Source: DASWHK01 sp036398215
GTDB taxonomy: Bacteria; Acidobacteriota; UBA890
Reading direction: 5' to 3'
DNA: 5,463 nt
NCBI GenBank assembly: GCA_036398215.1
Contig: DASWHK010000281.1
Location: 1 to 5,463 of the forward strand
Numbering within the stretch: position 1 is the stretch's first letter; each line of letters opens with the position of its first letter. Made by a program: the position numbers and the translations under genes. A model generated the notes under the pieces. The model made no database searches, was not told where the DNA came from, and worked only from the letters and a program-made list of their open reading frames with translations. This document shows, in pieces, positions 1-4,878 of the stretch.

Positions 1-296
1 CCGAGGGGGGCGAGTACCGCTTCGGCTGGGACGGCTGGGATGACGAGTGGCGCGGCACGTACGTCGTCGTGGAGCGGCCGGGGCGGCTGGTGTTCACCTG
101 GCAGCCGCCCGCCGCGGTGTTTCCCGAGGGCGCCTACGAGACCACGGTGACCTTGACCTTCGAGGACCTCGACGGGGCGACGCGGCTGGTTCTCGAGCAC
201 TCGGGATTCACCGGCGGGGCCGAGGCCGAAAGCCATCTCGAGGCCTGGCGCGGCTACCTCTACAACCTGCGCGCCTTCTTGTTGCAGAACCGCTAG
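1..296 (+). CDS. AHSA1/SRPBCC-domain protein, 3' part only
   Basis: This is the C-terminal 97 residues of a protein whose start lies left of the window; reading begins at base 3 and ends at TAG 294-296. It has the alternating beta-strand pattern of the AHSA1 (activator of Hsp90 ATPase homologue 1-like) branch of the SRPBCC/START-like fold. Visible landmarks are a WRGTYVVVERPGRLVFTW strand pair, an ETTVTLTFEDLDGATRLVLEHSGF strand pair, and a final amphipathic helix containing HLEAWRGYLYNLRAFLLQNR, equivalent to the usual GW..L..L..FL end of the family. Such domains form a hydrophobic cavity, and many bacterial members have no known ligand. The protein is probably cytosolic, with no membrane segment visible. 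The stop lies 34 nt before the GTG of the following ABC gene on the same strand, so cotranscription is possible. A GTG at 69 could start a shorter frame, but the domain clearly extends upstream of it. The family call is fairly secure; the exact role is unknown. Confidence 0.8.
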   Translation, partial: EGGEYRFGWDGWDDEWRGTYVVVERPGRLVFTWQPPAAVFPEGAYETTVTLTFEDLDGATRLVLEHSGFTGGAEAESHLEAWRGYLYNLRAFLLQNR

Positions 297-330
297 CAAC
301 CGCTGGCCCGGCGGCCGGCGGCCGGCGCAC

Positions 331-2142
331 GTGCCGATGGACATCCTGAAGCGTTACAAGTTCCTGTACACGCGCCACGCGCGCCGCTACCTGCTGGGCG
401 GCCTCTTCCTGGTGGTCACCAACGCCGTGGCGCTGGCGATCCCGCGGGTGATCGGCTGGGCCGTCGACGCGCTCGACGCGGGCGCGACGCGGCGCCTGCT
501 GGCCGGCTACGCGGCGGTGATCATCGCCTTCGCCGTCGTGCAGACGATCATGCGCATCGGCTCGCGCATCTACGTGCTGGGCATCTCGCGGCGCATCGAC
601 TACGAGCTCAAGGGGCTTCTCCACGACCGCCTGCTGCAGCTCGCCCCTTCCTTTTTCGGGGCCACCAACACCGGCGACCTGATGTCGCGGATGACCAACG
701 ACGTGATGCTGGTGCGGGCGCTCGGCGGCCCCGGGATCCTCTACTTCTTCAACGCCCTGTTCGTGTACTCGCTCGGCCTCGCCTACATGCTGTCGATCAG
801 TTGGCGGCTGACCCTCGCCATCTTCTTGCCGCTGCCGTTGATCGCGCTGCTGGTGCGGGTCCTCGTCCAGCGGGTCAAGGACTTCACCGTGGCCGCGCGG
901 GTGGCGCTCAGCGACGTCAACACGATGGTCCAGGAGAACCTCGCCGGGGTCCTGGTGGTCAAGTCGTTCGCCCTCGAAGATTCGCAGAACGAGCGCTTCG
1001 AGGAGCGCTCGCGGGACTACATGCACTGGGGACTCAAGGAGGCGTGGACGCGGGCCCAGATGATCCCGGTGGTCGGCATCGGCGGCGGCGTCGCGTCGGT
1101 CGCGGTCCTCGGCTTCGGCGGGCGGATGGTGGCGAACGGCCAGCTTTCGATCGGCGACATGGTGGCGTTCTTCAGCTACATCAGCGTCATGGTCATGCCG
1201 ACCGTCGCCCTGGGGTGGATCCTCAGCCTCGTGCAGCGCGGCGCGGTGGCCCTGGAGCGGCTCGACGAGATCCTCAACGCCCCGGTCACGATCACCACGC
1301 CGGCCGCGCCGCGGCCGCTGCCGGAGGGGCCGGCGCCGCTGACGATCGACGGCCTGGGATTCCGCTACGACGAGAGCCTGCGCCACTACGGCGGCATCTT
1401 GAAGCTCGACGAGAAGGACGCCGACAGCGGCCGGCGGCACGCCTTGATCGACATCGACCTGGTGGCCGCCCCGGGCAGCTACGTGGCGATCGTCGGGCGG
1501 GTGGGGGCGGGCAAGAGCACGCTGTTGAAGGCCGTGCAACGCCTCATCGAGGTACCGCCGGGGTCGGTCCGCTACGGCCCGGTGGACGTCACCGAGGCCG
1601 ACGTCGCCGAGCTGCGGCGGCGGGTCGGCTACGTGCCCCAGGACGACTTCCTGTTCTCCACCTCGGTGCTCGACAACATCGCCTACGGCCGCCCCGATGC
1701 GACGCTGCAGGAGGTGGCGGCGGCCGCCGAGACCGCCGGCCTCGGCGGCGACCTGCAGGGCCTCGCCGACGGCCTGGAGACGGTCGTCGGGGAACGCGGG
1801 GCGACCCTTTCGGGCGGCCAGCGGCAGCGGGTCGCGCTGGCCCGGGCCCTGCTGATCGATCCCGACATCCTGGTGCTCGACAACGCCCTCTCGAACGTCG
1901 ACTCGGAGACCGAGCGGCGGATTCTCGATCGCCTGCGCGACCAACGCGCCGTGGCCGGCGGCCGCACCCTGATCGCCTCGAGCAATCGGATCGGCGCCAT
2001 CCAGGACGCCGACCGCATCTACGTCATGGATGCCGGCCGGATCGTCGATTCCGGCACCCACGAGGAGCTGGTGGCGCGCCCCGGCCTGTACGCGATGATG
2101 TTCGAGCAGCAGCGGCTCAGCGACACGCTGGAGCAGCTCTGA
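331..2142 (+). CDS. ABC exporter half-transporter, degenerate-site subunit (MdlA/YheI-like)
   Basis: This 603-residue protein has an N-terminal six-helix type IV exporter membrane domain (helices near residues 20-42, 57-78, 134-154, 158-179, 244-264, 276-300) fused to an ABC ATPase. The stretch SFFGATNTGDLMSRMTNDV at about 107-125 is typical of MdlA/YheI-type subunits. ATPase motifs are A-loop Tyr346, Walker A GRVGAGKST 389-397, Q-loop Gln437, signature LSGGQ 493-497 and Walker B ILVLD ending at Asp517. The catalytic Glu position is Asn518 and the H-loop His position is Asn552 (SSNRIGAI instead of IAHRLSTI). Walker B and H-loop of this subunit therefore probably bind but do not hydrolyse ATP, while its intact signature serves the partner's site. 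About 18 extra residues lie between A-loop and Walker A. It likely pairs in the inner membrane with the product of 2290-4125. The substrate cannot be inferred. The start is GTG 331 or, equally likely, ATG 337; no clear ribosome site precedes either. Confidence 0.93.
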   Translation: MPMDILKRYKFLYTRHARRYLLGGLFLVVTNAVALAIPRVIGWAVDALDAGATRRLLAGYAAVIIAFAVVQTIMRIGSRIYVLGISRRIDYELKGLLHDRLLQLAPSFFGATNTGDLMSRMTNDVMLVRALGGPGILYFFNALFVYSLGLAYMLSISWRLTLAIFLPLPLIALLVRVLVQRVKDFTVAARVALSDVNTMVQENLAGVLVVKSFALEDSQNERFEERSRDYMHWGLKEAWTRAQMIPVVGIGGGVASVAVLGFGGRMVANGQLSIGDMVAFFSYISVMVMPTVALGWILSLVQRGAVALERLDEILNAPVTITTPAAPRPLPEGPAPLTIDGLGFRYDESLRHYGGILKLDEKDADSGRRHALIDIDLVAAPGSYVAIVGRVGAGKSTLLKAVQRLIEVPPGSVRYGPVDVTEADVAELRRRVGYVPQDDFLFSTSVLDNIAYGRPDATLQEVAAAAETAGLGGDLQGLADGLETVVGERGATLSGGQRQRVALARALLIDPDILVLDNALSNVDSETERRILDRLRDQRAVAGGRTLIASSNRIGAIQDADRIYVMDAGRIVDSGTHEELVARPGLYAMMFEQQRLSDTLEQL

Positions 2143-2166
2143 TGCGACCTGCCGCGCAGACGACGA

Positions 2167-2197
2167 CGTTCGGGGCACGCGCGACGAACGCTCTTTT
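2167..2197 (+). terminator. Weak hairpin plus T-run, possible attenuator
   Basis: CGTTCG (2167-2172) pairs with CGAACG (2185-2190) around a 12-nt loop and is followed within three bases by TTTT (2194-2197). A six-pair stem with a long loop and a short T-tract is weak for an intrinsic terminator. At most it would reduce read-through from the first ABC gene into the second. Confidence 0.2.
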
Positions 2198-2259
2198 GTG
2201 TGCCATGGCTCGATATCCTCAGGCCGCGTATATAAGGATGTTCGGGGCGCGCACGACGG
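2169..2259 (+). repeat. Imperfect 19-nt direct repeat pair in the spacer
   Basis: TTCGGGGCACGCGCGACGA (2169-2187) recurs as TTCGGGGCGCGCACGACGG (2241-2259), with 16 of 19 bases matching and a spacing of 72 bases, a multiple of three. It could be a pair of operator-like sites or a decayed tandem duplication. The sequence itself does not decide between these. Confidence 0.5.
2231..2236 (+). promoter_or_regulatory. Possible -10 element before the second ABC gene
   Basis: TATAAG matches the -10 consensus at five of six positions and sits in a local AT-rich patch within GC-rich DNA. No convincing -35 hexamer lies 16-18 bases upstream. If used, it would give a leader of about 45 bases ahead of the ATG at 2290. 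Confidence 0.22.
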
Positions 2260-2276
2260 CGGCGGCCGCCGGCCGC

Positions 2277-2282
2277 GGGGAG
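2277..2282 (+). promoter_or_regulatory. Ribosome binding site for the second ABC gene
   Basis: GGGGAG lies seven bases before ATG 2290, a good Shine-Dalgarno match and spacing. It supports that start over any later in-frame codon. Confidence 0.6.
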
Positions 2283-2289
2283 CGCTAGG

Positions 2290-4125
2290 ATGGCCCGCGG
2301 CCGCGATCTCTCGGTGCTGCGCCGGCTGCTGCCGTTCGTGCGCCGGCACGCCGGCGTCGTGGTCGCCTCGGCGCTGCTGCTGCCGCTGCTGTCCGCCGTC
2401 CAGCTCCTGCAGCCGTATCTGATCCGGCTGGCGATCGACGATTACCTGACGCCGGCGTCGGAGGGGCTGCCCGGGGCGCTGGCCGGCTTCGGCTGGCTGG
2501 TCGGAATCTTCCTCGCCGTTCTCGCCGCCGAGCTCTGCCTGCGGTTCGCGCAGATCTACCTGATGCAGCTCGCCGGCCAGCGCATCATGCACGACCTGCG
2601 CTGCGCGGTGTTCCGGCACGTGCAGACGCTGTCGCTCGCCTTCTTCGACCGCAACCCGATCGGCCAGACGATGACCCGGGTGACCAGCGACGTCGAGACG
2701 CTCAACGACCTGGTGTCGCAGGGGTTCGTCGCCATGGCGCGCGACATCACCACGGTGGTCGGGATCGTCGGCGTCATGCTGTATGTCGACTGGCGCCTGA
2801 CGCTGGCGTCGTTCGTCGTCGTGCCGCCGCTGCTGGGGATCCTCGCCTTGCTGCGCACCCGGCTGCGCTCCACGTACGATCGCGCCCGCACGCTGATCGC
2901 CCGCCAGAACGCGTTCCTCCAGGAGACCATCTCGGGGATGGACGTCGTGCAGGCGTTCATCCAGGAGGATCGCAACCGCGAAGGGTTCGGCCGCCTGCGC
3001 GGCGAGCTGCTCGACGTCGAGCTGCGCAGCGTCACCTACTCGTCGTGGCTGTCGGCATCGGTCCAGGCCGCCACGACGGTCTCCACCGGGCTGGTGCTCG
3101 CCTACGGCGGCTTCGGGATCATCGGCGGCACGGTGACGATCGGCATCCTGGTCCAATTCATGGAATACCTGCGGCGCTTCTACGGCCCGCTCGAGGACCT
3201 CTCGGACAAGTACGACAGCCTGCAGCGCGCCGCCGCCGCTTCGACCAAGATCTTCAACCTGCTCGACGTCGAGCCCGAGGTGCGCGACCCGCAGCGGCCG
3301 TTGCCGATGCCCGCCTTCGCGCGCGAGGCGCGCTTCGCGGCGGTGACCTTCGCCTATCCATCGAGCGCCGCGGCGGCGGCGGCCGCCGCCGAGGACGACG
3401 CCGGCACCGCGATCGCGACCTCGGCGCCGGTGCTGCGCGATCTCGACCTGACGATCGCCAGCGGCGAGAAGGTGGCGATCGTCGGCGCCACGGGGTCGGG
3501 GAAGTCGACGGTGATCAAGCTGCTGCTCCGCCACTACGACGTCGGCGAGGGCGCGATCACGATCGACGGCGTCGATATCCGCGACCTCGAGCAGCGCGCC
3601 CTGCGGCGCTCGTTCGGCACGGTTCCCCAGGACGTCTTCCTGTTCACCGACACGATCGAGGCCAACATCGGCCTCGGCCTCGTGGATCGCGCTCGCGTGG
3701 AGGAGGCGGCCCGCACGGTGGAGGCCGACCGCTTCATTCGAGAGCTTCCCGACGGCTACGACGCTCGCCTCGGCGAGCGCGGCGCCAACCTCTCGTTCGG
3801 GGAGCGGCAGCTGCTGGCCTTCGCCCGCGCCCTGGCGATCGACCCGGCGGTGCTGGTGCTCGACGAGGCGACCTCGAGCGTCGATTCGGAGACCGAGGCG
3901 CAGATCCAGCTCGCCCTCCGCCACCTGATCGAAGACCGCACGGCGGTGATCATCGCCCACCGCCTCTCGACGATCCGCGAGGTCGACCGCATCGTGGTCC
4001 TGCATCACGGCGAGCTCCGCGAGGTCGGCACCCACGCCGAGCTGATGGCCCTCGACGGCGTCTACGCCTGCCTCTACCGGCTCCAGCACCAGGAGCTGGT
4101 CGGCGCCGGCCAGAAGCGGGCATAG
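2290..4125 (+). CDS. ABC exporter half-transporter, catalytic subunit (MdlB/YheH-like)
   Basis: This 611-residue type IV exporter subunit has six membrane helices (near 21-43, 66-88, 148-166, 168-188, 257-276, 279-298), then an ABC ATPase. LAFFDRNPIGQTMTRVTSDV at about 116-135 is typical of MdlB/YheH-type subunits. Motifs are A-loop Tyr356, Walker A GATGSGKST 399-407, Q-loop Gln447, Walker B LVLD ending at Asp525, catalytic Glu526, D-loop SSVD, and H-loop His557 in IAHRLSTI. The signature at 501-505 is LSFGE rather than LSGGQ. This defect complements that of the upstream subunit: the competent site would use this Walker A, Glu526 and His557 with the partner's LSGGQ, and the degenerate site would use LSFGE. 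An Ala/Asp-rich linker after the A-loop (about 358-379, including AAAAAAAA and EDDAG) lengthens the Tyr-to-Walker A distance to 43 residues, the same as in the partner. ATG 2290 follows a good ribosome site. The NBD from about codon 361 onward is duplicated at 4881-5463. The substrate is unknown. Confidence 0.95.
   Translation: MARGRDLSVLRRLLPFVRRHAGVVVASALLLPLLSAVQLLQPYLIRLAIDDYLTPASEGLPGALAGFGWLVGIFLAVLAAELCLRFAQIYLMQLAGQRIMHDLRCAVFRHVQTLSLAFFDRNPIGQTMTRVTSDVETLNDLVSQGFVAMARDITTVVGIVGVMLYVDWRLTLASFVVVPPLLGILALLRTRLRSTYDRARTLIARQNAFLQETISGMDVVQAFIQEDRNREGFGRLRGELLDVELRSVTYSSWLSASVQAATTVSTGLVLAYGGFGIIGGTVTIGILVQFMEYLRRFYGPLEDLSDKYDSLQRAAAASTKIFNLLDVEPEVRDPQRPLPMPAFAREARFAAVTFAYPSSAAAAAAAAEDDAGTAIATSAPVLRDLDLTIASGEKVAIVGATGSGKSTVIKLLLRHYDVGEGAITIDGVDIRDLEQRALRRSFGTVPQDVFLFTDTIEANIGLGLVDRARVEEAARTVEADRFIRELPDGYDARLGERGANLSFGERQLLAFARALAIDPAVLVLDEATSSVDSETEAQIQLALRHLIEDRTAVIIAHRLSTIREVDRIVVLHHGELREVGTHAELMALDGVYACLYRLQHQELVGAGQKRA
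3372..3954 (+). repeat. Source copy of the duplicated ATPase-domain segment
   Basis: This segment matches 4881-5463 base for base at a constant offset of 1509, with 15 substitutions and no net insertion or deletion (about 97.4% identity by my count). It covers the linker and the ATPase domain from Walker A to just before the H-loop His. The match stops only because the window stops. Confidence 0.95.
3374..3391. repeat. 18-bp GGC/GCC palindrome inside the ABC linker
   Basis: CGGCGGCGGCCGCCGCCG is a perfect palindrome, coding for part of the poly-Ala linker. An identical copy at 4883-4900 marks the left edge of the duplicated ATPase segment. Such triplet palindromes can slip or break during replication; a role here in the duplication is inference. 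Confidence 0.75.
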
Positions 4126-4131
4126 CCGGCG

Positions 4132-4251
4132 GCTTGCTGCTCCGCACAGACTGGCTCCCCGATCATCGCTCGCGGCGGGGACCCACCCGTAGGCGCTCGC
4201 CCGCTGCTACACACGGCAGGCTCCCCGATCATTGCCGCGGGTACGAGTCCC
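4132..4251 (+). repeat. Two-copy imperfect tandem repeat, period 66-67 bp
   Basis: Two units of roughly 50 bases, beginning near 4132 and 4199, share an exact 14-base core GGCTCCCCGATCAT (4153-4166 and 4219-4232), an upstream GCTGCT, and a similar GC-rich right side. The first can form a stem TCCCCG (4156-4161) with CGGGGA (4176-4181). The second keeps a shorter CCCG/CGGG version (4224-4227 with 4238-4241). It occupies most of the 182-base gap between the second ABC gene and hicB, where no gene is visible. It may be an intergenic repeat family or a structured 3' end of the ABC transcript. Confidence 0.6.
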
Positions 4252-4269
4252 TCCACTGCCCGAGCAGTC

Positions 4270-4278
4270 TGATAGAAT
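4270..4278 (+). promoter_or_regulatory. Extended -10 promoter for the toxin-antitoxin pair
   Basis: TGATAGAAT combines the TGn extension with TAGAAT, five of six matches to TATAAT. No good -35 is visible, as is common for extended -10 promoters. Transcription would start near 4285, giving a leader of about 20-25 bases before ATG 4308. This suggests hicBA is expressed independently of the ABC genes. Confidence 0.45.
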
Positions 4279-4307
4279 CTCGGCACCTCTCAACACGGGC
4301 GTTTGTC

Positions 4308-4517
4308 ATGAGTGACGAGATCATCTTTACGGTCCAAGAGTCGGCAGAAGGTGGCTACGAGGCGCGAGCGCTCTCCAAGCCTATCTTCACGGAGGCCGAC
4401 ACGCTCGAGGAGCTGCGTTCGATGGTTCGCGACGCCGTCGAGTGCCACTTCGAGGAGAGCGAGCGTCCCAAGGTTATCCGCCTGCATTTCGTGAAGGACG
4501 AAGTCATCGCGGTATGA
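4308..4517 (+). CDS. hicB: HicB-like antitoxin, short form
   Basis: This 69-residue protein has the HicB N-terminal pattern: a first strand (EIIFTVQES), a turn EGGYEARALSKPIFTEADTLEEL that forms the next strands and leads into a helix, then RSMVRDAVECHFEE and a final strand PKVIRLHFVKDEVI. This is the small, degenerate RNase-H-like fold that binds and blocks HicA. No C-terminal ribbon-helix-helix or helix-turn-helix follows, so direct DNA binding and autoregulation of the usual kind seem unlikely. Proteins of this compact type are common partners of HicA-like toxins. Its stop overlaps the next start as ATGA, giving tight translational coupling with antitoxin first. The ATG is chosen because it lies about 23 bases after the predicted transcription start and matches the domain start; the ribosome site is weak. 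GC content is visibly lower than in the ABC genes, suggesting acquisition. The family call rests on pattern and on the toxin neighbour. Confidence 0.85.
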   Translation: MSDEIIFTVQESAEGGYEARALSKPIFTEADTLEELRSMVRDAVECHFEESERPKVIRLHFVKDEVIAV

Positions 4518-4759
4518 GGCTGCCCCGTGGCTTGAGCGGGGACGATCTCGTCAAGAAGCTCAGCGAGTTCGGGTATGAGGCAACTCGTCAGACCGGTAGC
4601 CACATCCGCCTCACGAGAACTACGGGAGAAGGCAGCCATCATGTCACGATCCCTCGTCACGGAGCCCTGGGGGTCGGGACGCTGAGTGCCATCCTCCGCG
4701 AAGTCAGTTCTCAACTTGGCATCGAAAAGGCTGAGTTGGCTCGAAAGATTCTGAAGTAG
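4514..4759 (+). CDS. hicA: HicA-like mRNA interferase toxin
   Basis: This 81-residue protein matches the HicA (YcfA-like) double-stranded-RNA-binding fold: a helix GDDLVKKLSEFGYEATRQ, then TGSHIRL with the catalytic His at residue 30, then HHVTIPRHGALGVGTLSAILREV, the typical strand, loop and helix of the family. HicA toxins cleave mRNA and block translation until bound by HicB. ATG 4514 overlaps the hicB stop by four bases (ATGA); a longer upstream frame from 4442 would run through hicB and is rejected. An extra C-terminal helix IEKAELARKILK is present, which fits some family members. The full-length domain and intact His suggest an active toxin. The codon mix is less GC-biased than in the ABC genes. 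The stop is followed after four bases by an attC-like inverted repeat, the position expected in an integron cassette. Confidence 0.9.
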   Translation: MRLPRGLSGDDLVKKLSEFGYEATRQTGSHIRLTRTTGEGSHHVTIPRHGALGVGTLSAILREVSSQLGIEKAELARKILK

Positions 4760-4763
4760 ACCC

Positions 4764-4828
4764 GGCATAACACCACGCAGGCGCTGCCGAGCGCTGCGCG
4801 CTCGCAACTCAGCGTGGAGTCGTTAGCC
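4764..4828 (+). repeat. attC-like imperfect inverted repeat with central hairpin
   Basis: The outer left arm GGCATAAC (4764-4771) pairs with GTTAGCC (4822-4828) apart from one bulged A. The inner arms CCACGC (4773-4778) and GCGTGG (4812-4817) pair perfectly. Between them, CGAGCGC (4788-4794) and GCGCTCG (4798-4804) form a seven-pair stem with a TGC loop. This order of outer box, spacer, inner box and variable terminal stem is that of integron attC sites, with the AAC and GTT triplets in place. Each outer box departs from the RYYYAAC/GTTRRRY consensus at one base. It starts five bases after the hicA stop. It could instead be a chance palindrome, a terminator without a T-run, or another small repeat. 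No integrase gene or second site is visible here. Confidence 0.4.
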
Positions 4829-4868
4829 AGATCAAGAACCAGGAACCACGCCGCCCCAGCGCCAGCTC

Positions 4869-4874
4869 GGGGAG
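4869..4874 (+). promoter_or_regulatory. Shine-Dalgarno-like site before the second ATPase copy
   Basis: GGGGAG precedes ATG 4879 by four bases (and abuts an in-frame GTG at 4876 less well). The spacing is short but workable. It lies outside the duplicated segment, so if used, the ribosome site was supplied by the new flanking DNA. Confidence 0.35.
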
Positions 4875-4878
4875 CGTG

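Larger units (their letters stand above)
2143..2289 (+). other. Spacer between the paired ABC genes, lower GC, mixed signals
   Basis: These 147 bases separate two genes expected to be co-expressed, a wider gap than is usual for partner subunits. The centre (about 2191-2240) is clearly richer in A/T than the flanks. It holds a 6-bp inverted repeat followed by a short T-run, an AT-rich TATATAAGG stretch, a 19-nt imperfect direct repeat, a 12-bp GGC/GCC palindrome (2260-2271) and a ribosome site for the next gene. An ATG at 2142 overlaps the upstream TGA as TGATG and opens 48 codons that end with TAG one base before the next ATG. That frame was already open as a shadow within the upstream gene, and its codons (ATA, AGG, TGT, CTT, CGA) are unlike those of the flanking genes. 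I favour a regulatory or non-coding spacer over a gene. Confidence 0.5.

Noticed and set aside
297..330. GGCCGGC-type repeats before the first ABC gene as a terminator
   Set aside because: The short GC-rich run has no T-tract and lies between closely spaced same-strand genes; it looks like local composition.
801..2288. A 495-codon plus-strand frame overlapping the first ABC gene
   Set aside because: It is an out-of-frame shadow made of Arg/Gly/Ala-rich sequence; only its last 48 codons outside the gene are discussed as a separate possibility.
208..4089. A 1293-codon open frame on the minus strand across both ABC genes
   Set aside because: It is antisense to two genes with complete, correctly ordered ABC motifs. 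Strong G/C third-position bias removes stop codons from the opposite strand, and the translation is low-complexity, rich in Arg, Asp, Gln and His, with no recognisable domain.
4132..4251. CRISPR array
   Set aside because: Only two imperfect copies with no regular short spacers and no cas genes.
4074..4286. A 70-codon minus-strand frame containing AMIGEP twice
   Set aside because: The protein repeat only reflects the tandem DNA repeat, there is no ribosome site, and it overlaps the end of the ABC gene.
3045..4307. A long upstream extension of the hicB reading frame into the second ABC gene
   Set aside because: The upstream part is shadow sequence. The HicB fold begins at ATG 4308, just after a good extended -10 promoter.
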